Shown piece by piece: positions 1-7,632 of a stretch of 21,439 nucleotides of DNA. Every line of letters begins with the position of its first letter. The stretch's first letter is position 1. The notes beneath the pieces were generated by a model. That model was not told the DNA's origin and ran no database searches. It worked only from the letters and a program-made list of their open reading frames with translations. A program made the position numbers and the translations under genes. Origin of the DNA: Bacteroidales bacterium (GTDB taxonomy: Bacteria; Bacteroidota; Bacteroidia; Bacteroidales; Muribaculaceae); assembly GCA_019415705.1 (NCBI GenBank), contig DXYS01000043.1, forward strand, positions 1 to 21,439, in the 5' to 3' direction.

Positions 1-125
1 GAACTATTATATAATTTAGGGTGTTTTATTTTTGATGTCTGTGGGTGGGTCTTTTGGCTCGACACCGGACAGGCACGCGGAGTTTAACCATCAATTGTCC
101 AAAAATATATTTTCTCTCCAAGATT

Positions 126-704
126 ATGAATAAGAATCCAAAAAGCATCAAGGGCACGAAGACCGAGAAGTGTATAGTCGATGCCTATATAAGTGAGTCT
201 GAGGCTTATACCCGCTACACCTATTATGCACAGCAGGCGACGAAGGAGAATTATTTTCCTATCGCCAAGGTTTTTGAGGAGACTGCCGATAACGAGATGC
301 ACCACAGCAAGGTGTTCTTCAAAATGCTCGAAGGCGGCTCTGTCGATGTCAAACTCAATGTGTCGGCAGGCACTATCGGTGACACGGCTTCGAATCTTGC
401 ACAGGCTGCCCGTGGCGAGCATGTTGAGGGCGTGGAGCAGTATGCCGAGGCTGCTAAAATAGCTGACGAAGAAGGCTTCACCGATATCGCGGATCATTTC
501 CGCGCAATCGGTAAGGTCGAGGAGCGCCACGAGCGCCGCTATGACCGCTATCTGAAGGAGGTCAAGGACGGTACGGTCTGGAAACGCGAGAAACCTATCC
601 GCTGGATGTGCCTCGTCTGCGGTTATATTTATGAAGGCACCGAGCCGCCAGAGAAATGCCCGGGTTGCGATCATCCGCGCGAGCATTATGTGGCTCTCGA
701 TTAA
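126..704 (+). CDS. rbr: Rubrerythrin
   Basis: Cytoplasmic non-haem iron protein that reduces hydrogen peroxide in anaerobes, taking electrons through its own rubredoxin domain. The first 145 or so residues form the ferritin-like diiron domain, with ligand candidates at E24/E26, the ExxH pair E57/H60, E98/E101, and E132/H135. The C-terminal rubredoxin domain has the two iron-binding pairs C162-x-x-C165 and C178-x-x-C181. The open frame extends upstream to 45, but the extra 27 residues have no family counterpart; starting at the ATG at 126 gives 192 residues, the usual length. A possible -7 box (TATTTTTG, 27-34) lies about 90 nt upstream. The gene stands alone and ends in a hairpin terminator shared with the convergent pectinase gene. 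Function is family knowledge; the motifs are seen. Confidence 0.96.
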   Translation: MNKNPKSIKGTKTEKCIVDAYISESEAYTRYTYYAQQATKENYFPIAKVFEETADNEMHHSKVFFKMLEGGSVDVKLNVSAGTIGDTASNLAQAARGEHVEGVEQYAEAAKIADEEGFTDIADHFRAIGKVEERHERRYDRYLKEVKDGTVWKREKPIRWMCLVCGYIYEGTEPPEKCPGCDHPREHYVALD

Positions 705-735
705 GCATACACATAGCTGACATATAAACACATGT

Positions 736-781
736 ATGGCCGTGGCGTCCCAAAGAGGGGATTTGCCACGGCCATCGTTTT
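736..781. terminator. Intrinsic terminator, probably bidirectional
   Basis: A perfect 11-bp stem (736-746 with 765-775, arm ATGGCCGTGGC) has an 18-nt loop and is followed by CGTTTT on the plus strand. It lies between the convergent rubrerythrin and pectinase genes, and A/T-rich sequence on its left could serve the minus strand. A separate 12-bp palindrome (794-805, GCCGAGCTCGGC) sits between it and the stop codon of the pectinase gene. Confidence 0.8.
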
Positions 782-815
782 ACAGAGGAATGAGCCGAGC
801 TCGGCCGGTCACATT

Positions 816-3800
816 TTAGCGGGCGACTTTGACGACGCGGGGGGCGAGGCCGGGGGCGCTGACGCTGACGAGGAGGATGCCGCCGCGCTCGAATGAGCCG
901 AGGCTGAGGCGACCGCCTTCGAAGGCGCGGATGCCGAGCAGACGGCCGTCGGTCGAGTAGATTTCGGCCGTGGCGTCGATGTCAGCGATTAGAGCGTCAG
1001 TGGCGCGGTCATAGACGATGTCGGCCGAGATGATGCCGGCGTCGGCGATGCCTGACTGCGAGAAGTCGGCTGAGAGGGTTTCGCCCATGAGCGATGCGAG
1101 GTAGACCTCGAGGGCGGTGTAGCCTTCGCGGTTGAGGCGGTTGTTGTCGGCGGTGGCGGGGTCGAGGCCGTTGGCGGTCTCCCATGCGTCGGGCATGCCG
1201 TCGCCGTCGGTGTCGGTCGGGCGCTCGTAGTCAGCGGGCCAAGTGAAGAAACCTTCGGCGTCGGCCTCGGTGTCGATGATGCCTGATTTGGAGCCTTTGG
1301 TCTTGCCGCCATAGTTTGACACGCCGTCGCGGGCTTCGGCGGCGACACGGGTCTCGACGCGGTCGCGGCGCACGCAGCCTGCTTTGGCGACGACAGTGGC
1401 GTAGGCCTCGTCAGCGGTCTCGGTGATGTCGAGCATGTAGTCGGCGGGGACGTAGCGGCCGTAGACGCCGGCGGGGGTGTGGCGCCACCACGGTGTGGCG
1501 GTGACGATGCGTTCGTCGGCCTTTATCCGGTCGAGGGTGTAACCTTCGGCGGTCACACCCTTCCAGTTGTCGGCGGTGACAGTGGCATTGTTGCGCACGG
1601 CGTTGCCGTTGATGTACCATTTTGCGGGTGCCCACGATTTGGCGCCGTCACGGGCGTAGCTCGAGTTGACGAAGATGCCCGAGCTGAGCGAGTTGGAGGC
1701 GGCTCCGGCGCGATAGTAGTTGTTGATGAAGTTGCACTCGTGGGCCGAGTTGAGACCGTTATATGAGTTGATGTCGGCCGTGTTCTCGCCGCCGTAGCAG
1801 CCGCCTGTGCCGCCGTAGTTGTAGTTGACATTGTTGACATACTCCATGAAGACGACGTAGTCATCGCCGCGGGCGCCGTTGAAGCGGCAGGAGCGCGAGA
1901 CGTTGTTGGCGAGCAGGTTGTGGTGGTAAGTGGCCGGAGAGCCGCCCCACTGGCAGCCATAGCCGCGTGCGCCCTTTGAGTGGCCGGCGTTGTAGAGGCC
2001 CTCGTGGACGATGCAGTACTGGACGGTGAGGAAGTGAGAGTCGGCCGTGTTCATGTTCTCCTCGACCGACCAGCCGAACGAGCAGTGGTCGAAGATGAAG
2101 TTAGAGCAGTTCTCGACGCCGCAGGCGTTCTCGGCCTGAATCTGACCGGCGGTATTCTTCTGACCGATGCGGAAGCGCATGTTGCGCACGATGAAGTTCT
2201 GCGAGCCGCCGAGGTTTACCTTGTTGCGTGTGATGACCACACCGTCGCCGGGAGCTGTCTGACCTGCGAGGGTCCAGTCGGCGCGGCTGACGCGAAGCTC
2301 TGAGTTGAGGGCGATGTCGCCGCTGACTGCGAAGACGATGGTCAGGGGGCTGCCTTTGTGCTGATTGAAGGCCCAGCGGAGCGTGCCCTCAGAGCCGTCG
2401 TCGGCCAAAGATGTGACTGTCACGACCTTGCCGCCGCGTCCGCCTGTGGCGTACTTGCCGAAGCCTTCAGCGGTCGGGAAGGCCTTGATGCGTGCCACTG
2501 GCTCTGCGGCCACGGGCTGAGAGACAGCGCCGTAGCGCGAGACGGCAGCCACGGTGTATGCGCCATCAGCATCTTTGGTCCACTCGGGGTCAGTGACGAA
2601 GCCTACGGCCGCGCCGTCTTTATAAACGAGCCATCCAGCGGCTGACGCGTCGGCTGCCCACTCCACTCGGCTGCCGTCGACGATGAAGTCGGCCGGGGCG
2701 GCGGGAGCGGCTGTGATGCGCTTGTAATCGAATGGTACGTCAGAGAGCTTGCCGAAGACAAAGTCGGGCGATGTGAAATAGGCCTCGACCTCGGCGTCGG
2801 TGGCCTGTGACGAGAATGAGGTGCGCGAGCCGGTGGCGAGCGGCGAGCCGTCAGCGTTTAGACTGCGGTATTCAAAGAATGATGCCGATGATTCGCGACC
2901 GTCCCATGCTGTCCAGCCGGCAGGGGAGATGTGGCTGCCCATGCGGCAGTTGAGATACATGGCGCCTGAATTCTCGCCCCACGGGCGTCCGAGTGAGTAG
3001 GCCCCGGCCTTGACGCCGTCGTCGGCTGTCAGACGGCAGTTGTTGAAGAAGAATCCGGCGTGGAACGACTGAGCCGAAAGTTCGGGATACATGACGCGTG
3101 TCATCGACAGCGATGCCTCGGCGGGAGCGGTGATGTAGCCTCCGCCGACGACAGAACGTATCTCACAGTCGTCAAACCACTCGAGACCGCCGTCGTAGAT
3201 AAAGTCTGTTGCACCCGAGATAAGACAGTTGCGGAAGTAGCCGCGGGCGCCGACATTGGCCTTGTAGGTGTCCTGATAACCGGTGATGATGCAGTTTTCA
3301 AAGACGTGGGCGTCGCCGCGTGTGTAGAGCGCCTCGGCCTGACCGACGTTGCCCGAGGTGTTGCGTATCGTGAGGTTTGCGGCATAGAAACGCTCGCAGA
3401 AGACGTTAAGGGCGGCACAGTCGTTGTAGGTGGCCGTGCTCTGTCCGCCGCGGCTGACGGACGAGGTCAGGATGGTCGTGGCGGGGTCGTCGCCGATGAG
3501 GCTGATGAAGGCCGGAGCATTGTCGCGGCGGCCGGCGTAGACGTTCTCCTCATAGATGCCCGGGGCGATGTGGATGATGCCTCGGCAGCCGGCGGGGACG
3601 GCGTCGATGGCAGCCTGTATGGTGGTGAAGTCAGCCGAGCCGTCAGGGTTGACGCGGTAGAGCACGACATCGGCATCGGCGTCGGGGGTGTTGCCCGGGT
3701 TGTCGGGCAGCAGTCCGCCGAGGTCAGAGAGCTTGCCGACATTGCCGACGGGATTTGCGCGGGCGAAGTCGGCGTCAGCCTGTGTGATGTGCGAGCCGTA

Positions 3801-4691
3801 GATGCGGATTTTGTGGACGCGCGGAGCCTGACGCTGAGCCATCGGGTCGACGTCCTGCGATGACGGGAAGCCGACCTGCACCGGATTGCTCTGGCTGTCG
3901 CCGTCCCATACGCGCCAGCGCAGCGACACGTCGTGAGCGTCAATGACGTTGTCCATGAAGTAGCCTTGGTCAGAGAAGACCGTCCAGCCCTGCTTCTGGC
4001 GCTCGGAGCCCATCCAGACGAGGGGTTTCCACTCGCCGTCGCCAATCTTGATGTCGCATTTGATGCCGCGGCCCCACGAGGTCGACGACCATGACCACTG
4101 GAGGCGGTCGACATAGGGGATATGGTCAATCTCGACCCAGCCGTGCATCGACTGGCGCACGCCGTCAATCTCGGCAGCGGCGTCGCGGCACATCTGCACG
4201 AAGCCGGCCTCGCCATGAGTCGGGCGGCCCGAGCCGTCGCGCTCGATGTTGTCTTCGAGGTAGACGGTGTGGCCCGGGACGGTCCAATTGTTGCGTGTGG
4301 CGTCGGAGTTGCCGGCGGGATTCTCGCCGATGTAATACTGACGGGCGAAGGCCGCCGTCGTGCCGCCGAAGCCGTTATAGGTTGATTTGTTGGCGAAGGT
4401 GCAGTGATGGAAGAGCACGGGGTATTTGACCGTGGCGTCGGCGCCGGCAACTGCGGGCACGTCGAGGATGGCGTTGACATAGCCGCCGTCGGTGTAGGCC
4501 GGACAGTCGCGCGCTGTCTCGCCGGCCCATGTCGAGGGCCATGCTGTGTCGCTGAAATTGATGTCAATGATACGGGGCGACGAAGTCACTTCGCTCCATT
4601 GCTCGACGACTGACTCGGGGTCGTTTGCCGCGTGAGCCGTGAAGGCGGCTGCAAGGGCCGCCATGGCCATAATCAGGCTGTTGATTTTCAT
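816..4691 (-). CDS. Secreted pectin methylesterase / PL1 pectate lyase fusion
   Basis: A 1291-residue exported enzyme with two pectin-degrading modules. A signal peptide (about 1-21, ending TAHA) is followed by a region (about 25-335) I do not recognise. The pectinesterase module (about 340-655) has the family blocks GQAEAL (450-455), GYQDT (471-475, catalytic D474), GATDFIYD (493-500, catalytic D496) and LGRPWG (567-572). A short fibronectin-like linker (about 660-730) leads to a polysaccharide lyase family 1 module (about 737-1110) with AGQTAPGDG (809-817) and a beta-helix pattern (FIFDHCSF, 865-872). A DTDGDGMPDAWE calcium-binding repeat (1160-1171) and a C-terminal beta-rich tail follow. 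Expected action: remove methyl esters from homogalacturonan, then cleave the product by beta-elimination. Export to the periplasm or cell surface is inferred. The fusion places two successive steps on one chain. Confidence 0.93.
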   Translation of the reverse strand: MKINSLIMAMAALAAAFTAHAANDPESVVEQWSEVTSSPRIIDINFSDTAWPSTWAGETARDCPAYTDGGYVNAILDVPAVAGADATVKYPVLFHHCTFANKSTYNGFGGTTAAFARQYYIGENPAGNSDATRNNWTVPGHTVYLEDNIERDGSGRPTHGEAGFVQMCRDAAAEIDGVRQSMHGWVEIDHIPYVDRLQWSWSSTSWGRGIKCDIKIGDGEWKPLVWMGSERQKQGWTVFSDQGYFMDNVIDAHDVSLRWRVWDGDSQSNPVQVGFPSSQDVDPMAQRQAPRVHKIRIYGSHITQADADFARANPVGNVGKLSDLGGLLPDNPGNTPDADADVVLYRVNPDGSADFTTIQAAIDAVPAGCRGIIHIAPGIYEENVYAGRRDNAPAFISLIGDDPATTILTSSVSRGGQSTATYNDCAALNVFCERFYAANLTIRNTSGNVGQAEALYTRGDAHVFENCIITGYQDTYKANVGARGYFRNCLISGATDFIYDGGLEWFDDCEIRSVVGGGYITAPAEASLSMTRVMYPELSAQSFHAGFFFNNCRLTADDGVKAGAYSLGRPWGENSGAMYLNCRMGSHISPAGWTAWDGRESSASFFEYRSLNADGSPLATGSRTSFSSQATDAEVEAYFTSPDFVFGKLSDVPFDYKRITAAPAAPADFIVDGSRVEWAADASAAGWLVYKDGAAVGFVTDPEWTKDADGAYTVAAVSRYGAVSQPVAAEPVARIKAFPTAEGFGKYATGGRGGKVVTVTSLADDGSEGTLRWAFNQHKGSPLTIVFAVSGDIALNSELRVSRADWTLAGQTAPGDGVVITRNKVNLGGSQNFIVRNMRFRIGQKNTAGQIQAENACGVENCSNFIFDHCSFGWSVEENMNTADSHFLTVQYCIVHEGLYNAGHSKGARGYGCQWGGSPATYHHNLLANNVSRSCRFNGARGDDYVVFMEYVNNVNYNYGGTGGCYGGENTADINSYNGLNSAHECNFINNYYRAGAASNSLSSGIFVNSSYARDGAKSWAPAKWYINGNAVRNNATVTADNWKGVTAEGYTLDRIKADERIVTATPWWRHTPAGVYGRYVPADYMLDITETADEAYATVVAKAGCVRRDRVETRVAAEARDGVSNYGGKTKGSKSGIIDTEADAEGFFTWPADYERPTDTDGDGMPDAWETANGLDPATADNNRLNREGYTALEVYLASLMGETLSADFSQSGIADAGIISADIVYDRATDALIADIDATAEIYSTDGRLLGIRAFEGGRLSLGSFERGGILLVSVSAPGLAPRVVKVAR

Positions 4692-4745
4692 GTGGTATTA
4701 AGTTCGATGGTTAATTTGCAGAGTGTGAAAAATCGGTTTACACGT

Positions 4746-4775
4746 GAGTCGCTACGACTCCACGAAACAAAATTA
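4746..4775 (-). promoter_or_regulatory. Candidate promoter with start-site hairpin for the pectinase gene
   Basis: On the minus strand TAATTTTG (4775-4768) matches the Bacteroidetes -7 consensus TAnnTTTG, 76 nt before the start codon. No good -33 TTTG was found. Just downstream, about where transcription would begin, is a perfect 6-bp hairpin (GAGTCG-cta-CGACTC, 4746-4760), which could be an operator or a 5'-end RNA hairpin. Confidence 0.4.
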
Positions 4776-4954
4776 TATCAAAACACTCGCGAGGGCGGCG
4801 TAAATTTTGACAGAAAGGCCGTCGGCGGCGATTAAAAACACCGATTTTTTGGCGCGGCCAGCCTTAGCGACGGAATTTTACTTGGATATATTATATTTGG
4901 CACTGTCGATAATTAATTCGGGTCGAGATTAAGTCTATTCTAAGTATAAATTAG

Positions 4955-5160
4955 TAGATTTGCGTTTAATCGCGAGCCTCATCTGAAATGACCTGAATCA
5001 TTATCAAAGTAATCGGCTCCGCCGCTTGATTTTTCCAAGTCTTGCGGCTCGGACCTAAATAAACTTTGGAAACATCTTCATAGTCGCACAGGCGTTCTTT
5101 GCAGTAGCAAAGCTCGATAAGGTCTCCCTTCAGATGCTATGATGATGTTTCCGTTTTTTG
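4955..5160 (+). ncRNA. Candidate structured small RNA or dinD leader
   Basis: The 480-nt stretch from 4692 to 5167 holds no convincing protein gene. Within it TAGATTTG (4955-4962) matches the -7 promoter consensus on the plus strand. The next 190 nt contain several complementary segments: CGAGCC (4973-4978) with GGCTCG (5046-5051), GCCGC (5021-5025) with GCGGC (5044-5048), a hairpin CTTTGC-agta-GCAAAG (5097-5112), and a long imperfect inverted repeat (5068-5083 with 5137-5152) that runs straight into a T-tract at 5154-5159. A promoter-like box, a folded body and a terminator-like end suggest a small RNA, or an attenuating leader for the dinD gene that begins just after. It matches no RNA family I can name. 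Confidence 0.28.
5068..5152. repeat. Imperfect 16-bp inverted repeat before dinD
   Basis: GGAAACATCTTCATAG (5068-5083) and CTATGATGATGTTTCC (5137-5152) are complementary at 15 of 16 positions and enclose 53 nt, which contain their own 6-bp hairpin (5097-5112). The right arm is followed by six T residues, so on the plus strand this would work as a terminator or attenuator. Confidence 0.7.
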
Positions 5161-5167
5161 TATTATC

Positions 5168-5269
5168 ATGAAAGCGACATAAATTCAGGAATTATTCAAT
5201 AGCTTTGAATCCATCGCTATCGAATATGAGGGCATCGAGTGTTGGAGTGCAAGAGAACTCGCCCCTGTA
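5168..5269 (+). other. Missing N-terminal part of dinD, separated by one in-frame stop codon
   Basis: Reading the dinD frame upstream of its first usable ATG gives conserved-looking protein sequence: IQELFNSFESIAIEYEGIE (5183-5239), then CWSARELAPV up to the ATG at 5270. Four codons before that, in the same frame, is ATG AAA GCG ACA (5168-5179), followed by TAA (5180-5182). The natural protein probably began MKAT-x-IQELF, with a sense codon such as GAA, CAA or AAA changed to the stop TAA. The codons between 5183 and 5269 include no ATG, GTG or TTG; only an ATT start would recover this part. Confidence 0.75.
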
Positions 5270-5998
5270 ATGGGCTATGTGCAGTGGCGAAACTTTACTG
5301 CTATTGTCGAAAAAGCAAAGGAGTCAGCAGCTAATGCCGGAGAATCATTATCTGACCATTTTGCTGACGTCAGCAAAATGGTCACCCTCGGCTCAGGTGC
5401 TGTGCGTGAGATAGATGATATCATGCTGACTCGCTATGCCTGCTATCTTGTGGCGCAAAACGGCGACCCTCGCAAACCAGAGATAGCATTTGCTCAGAAT
5501 TACTTTGCAGTCCAGACACGCCGGGCTGAAATCGTTCATCAACGTCTCCTTGATTATGAGCGCGTTCAGGCTCGTGCCAAACTCGCTGAAACCGAGCATA
5601 ATTTATCGGGAGTGCTTTATGAACGAGGAGTAGATTCCAAAGGCTTTGCCATTATCCGCGCCAAAGGCGACCGTGCGTTGTTCGGTCTTGATACAGCTAT
5701 GATGAAACGCCGTGTCGGAGCACCGGAAAAAAGACCGCTGGCCGATTTTCTCTCCACGATAGCCATAAAGGCCAAAGACCTCGCCGCAGAAATGACTTCG
5801 GTTAACGTTCAGCAGAAAGACCTGCACGGTCAGGTCGGCATTGAGCGAGAACATATCGACAACAACAGCGCAGTGCGCAATATGTTACTTAATCGAGGCA
5901 TCCGCCCCGAAACATTGCCACCCGCAGAGGACGTGAAGAAAGTGGAGCGACGGCTTAAATCAGACGAGAAGAAAATTCTCCCCAAGAAAAAGAAATGA
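5270..5998 (+). CDS. dinD: DinD-family DNA damage-inducible protein, 5' end disrupted
   Basis: The 242 residues from the first in-frame ATG match the DinD family: MGYVQWRNF near the start, then DHF-x(5)-KMV-x-LGSGA, LTRYACYLVAQNGDP, FAQNYFAVQTRR, and a C-terminal half with GVDSKGFAIIRAKGD and a lysine-rich end. E. coli DinD is an SOS-induced protein reported to act on RecA-DNA filaments; the same role here is inferred from the family. DinD proteins are usually near 275 residues. About 34 N-terminal residues are missing because of the stop codon at 5180-5182, so the product is truncated or the gene is a recent pseudogene. The rest is fully open, so decay is at most recent. A perfect 32-bp palindrome lies at codons 28-39. 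No LexA-type box was identified. The gene is less G/C-rich than the flanking pectinase genes. Confidence 0.85.
   Translation: MGYVQWRNFTAIVEKAKESAANAGESLSDHFADVSKMVTLGSGAVREIDDIMLTRYACYLVAQNGDPRKPEIAFAQNYFAVQTRRAEIVHQRLLDYERVQARAKLAETEHNLSGVLYERGVDSKGFAIIRAKGDRALFGLDTAMMKRRVGAPEKRPLADFLSTIAIKAKDLAAEMTSVNVQQKDLHGQVGIEREHIDNNSAVRNMLLNRGIRPETLPPAEDVKKVERRLKSDEKKILPKKKK
5353..5384. repeat. Perfect 32-bp palindrome inside dinD
   Basis: The arms TGACCATTTTGCTGAC (5353-5368) and GTCAGCAAAATGGTCA (5369-5384) are exact reverse complements with no spacer and a TGACGTCA centre. The palindrome lies in coding sequence, over residues of the conserved DHF...KMV block. The codons for DHF (GAC CAT TTT) and KMV (AAA ATG GTC) are reverse complements of each other, so the protein motif itself favours it, but the inner AD-VS codons complete it exactly. 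Confidence 0.97.
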
Positions 5999-6180
5999 AT
6001 AAAGTTTGAATTATAGCAAACGAATCACTATCTGCGGCAAAAAGTCATGTTTGTGCGTCTATTTCAGGCGTAGCCGGTCGCGATTGTCACACAATATGAT
6101 AAATCAGGATAAAATGAGTCAAATGGCGAAAATATTTCAGTAAAAGCGTGCAAAATGATATTAAATTGCAGAAAATTGTC

Positions 6181-6188
6181 TAAATTTG
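6181..6188 (+). promoter_or_regulatory. -7 promoter box for the secreted YD-type repeat gene
   Basis: TAAATTTG matches TAnnTTTG and lies 31 nt before the ATG at 6220. No TTTG is found at the normal -33 spacing. Confidence 0.6.
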
Positions 6189-6219
6189 CGACAAATTATC
6201 AATTATCACATTAGTGCTT

Positions 6220-7554
6220 ATGAAAAAACTTTACATCGTTACATTATGTGCAGCCGTGTGTCTGAGTGCTGCCGGAGCCGGCAACCGTTTCGTATCAAAA
6301 CGCGACGCCGTCAAGTCTAAAATCGAAATGCGCAAAGCCGAGCGCAAGGCTGCCAAAGCTGCAGCCACTGCAATCATGCGCCCCGCCAGTTACACTGAGT
6401 TTATGCATAACGGTGAGGACTGGGAGGAGATGGCCACCATCAACTGTAAGTATGACAGCCGCGGAAATCTCATCGAGGAGTCATATACCTTCGACGATAT
6501 TGCTACCGTCACGGTCATGACTTATGACGACAATAATATGCTGACATCCAAGATTACATACGAAGATGATGAGCCGATGGACAAGATGACGTATAAGTAT
6601 GACCCCATTATCAAAGACTTTTATGTTGAGCGTATGGGTTATGATTATGACGGCGAGGATTGGGCTGAAAATTTCTACTGTGTCAAAAACGAAATCACCC
6701 GTGACGCCGACGGCAACATCACCGAGATGATGCGCAGCATGCCTATGGACGGCGAGTTCATTCCGGCCTACAAGAGTGTGTGGAAATATGACCCGACCAC
6801 AAAACAGGCCACAGAGTTTGCCTACTATGCCTACAATACCGAGGGCGCCGAGCCGACATGGGAGCTTTACGAGGGCTTGCTTTACAAGGACATCGAGTGG
6901 CAGAAGACCGACGGCCAGCTCGTAAGTGAAAACATGGCCGAACTTGTCGAGGGAGATAACCTGTTGAAAAAATGCGCCGTATATTTTGATGACGAGCTTG
7001 ACGGATATATCACTGTCGACTATATCAATGAGAACACGGGTGACTACTTTTTAAGAAATACGCTTAATGACGAGACGGTAGGCTCGTCGCGTCAGGTCGA
7101 GACAATCGACGCCAACGGCAGCAAACGCACGATTGATTCAGAATACTTTGATGACCAGTATAATTTCTATGCCGACCCTGTCTATCAGGGCAAGGTTGAG
7201 ACGATTAAAGACGAGCACGGCAATGTCGTCCTTGAGGCTATGTATGAGGCTGTCGACGGTGGCGAGTTCGAGCTTATGGATGCAGTAAAGTATGATATCA
7301 CTTATGACGCTGACGGTAACATTACCGAGCATGTCGAGTCTTATTATGACGCTGACGCTGATGATTATATGCCTTCTTCAAAAATCGTCTACGGTGATTA
7401 CGACGATGTGTCAGCCGGCATCGGCAGTATCATCACCGACGACAACGCTACCGCCGAGTATTACAACCTGCAGGGCATCAAGGTTGCCAATCCCGAGAGC
7501 GGTCTCTACATCCGCCGTCAGGGCAAGACCACAACCAAGGTCATCGTGAAATAA
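6220..7554 (+). CDS. Secreted YD-type repeat protein with C-terminal beta tail
   Basis: A 444-residue exported protein of unknown role. The signal peptide (MKKLYIVTLCAAVCLSAAGA) is followed by a basic Lys/Ala-rich stretch, then a long acidic array of degenerate repeats such as KYDSRGNLIEE, YDADGNITEH and TRDADGNITEM. These resemble the strand-turn-strand repeats of YD/RHS proteins, but the protein is far too short to form an RHS cocoon and has no toxin domain. The end (AEYYNLQGIKV, then GLYIRRQGK and KVIVK) is a tail seen on many secreted proteins of Prevotella and Muribaculaceae and resembles type IX secretion sorting tails; its role here is unproven. The frame also opens at a GTG at 6214, but the ATG at 6220 starts the signal peptide cleanly. 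It is a single-gene unit with its own promoter and terminator. Confidence 0.82.
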   Translation: MKKLYIVTLCAAVCLSAAGAGNRFVSKRDAVKSKIEMRKAERKAAKAAATAIMRPASYTEFMHNGEDWEEMATINCKYDSRGNLIEESYTFDDIATVTVMTYDDNNMLTSKITYEDDEPMDKMTYKYDPIIKDFYVERMGYDYDGEDWAENFYCVKNEITRDADGNITEMMRSMPMDGEFIPAYKSVWKYDPTTKQATEFAYYAYNTEGAEPTWELYEGLLYKDIEWQKTDGQLVSENMAELVEGDNLLKKCAVYFDDELDGYITVDYINENTGDYFLRNTLNDETVGSSRQVETIDANGSKRTIDSEYFDDQYNFYADPVYQGKVETIKDEHGNVVLEAMYEAVDGGEFELMDAVKYDITYDADGNITEHVESYYDADADDYMPSSKIVYGDYDDVSAGIGSIITDDNATAEYYNLQGIKVANPESGLYIRRQGKTTTKVIVK

Positions 7555-7578
7555 TAGAGCCTAATCAGCTAAAAATAG

Positions 7579-7616
7579 CAGAGCCGGCCCCGCAGCAGGG
7601 CCGGCTCTGTCTGTTT
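7579..7616. terminator. Bidirectional intrinsic terminator
   Basis: A perfect 12-bp stem (7579-7590 with 7598-7609, arm CAGAGCCGGCCC) has a 7-nt loop. It is followed by TCTGTTT on the plus strand and preceded by AAAAATAG, which reads CTATTTTT on the minus strand. It separates the convergent YD-type repeat and beta-galactosidase genes and can serve both. Confidence 0.88.
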
Positions 7617-7632
7617 ATGAGGGAGTTAACGC

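Noticed and set aside
3060..3863. Long plus-strand open frame (267 codons) opposite the pectinase gene
   Set aside because: It is antisense to the well-conserved pectinesterase module and encodes no recognisable motif; G/C-rich genes produce such open frames on the other strand.
3467..4567. Minus-strand open frame (366 codons) in another phase of the pectinase gene
   Set aside because: Its Thr/Ser/Arg/Pro-rich product is typical of out-of-frame G/C-rich coding sequence; the overlapping frame is the real gene.
6220..7554. Polymorphic RHS-type toxin
   Set aside because: The repeats resemble YD repeats, but the protein is too short and lacks the RHS core motif, a toxin domain and an immunity gene.
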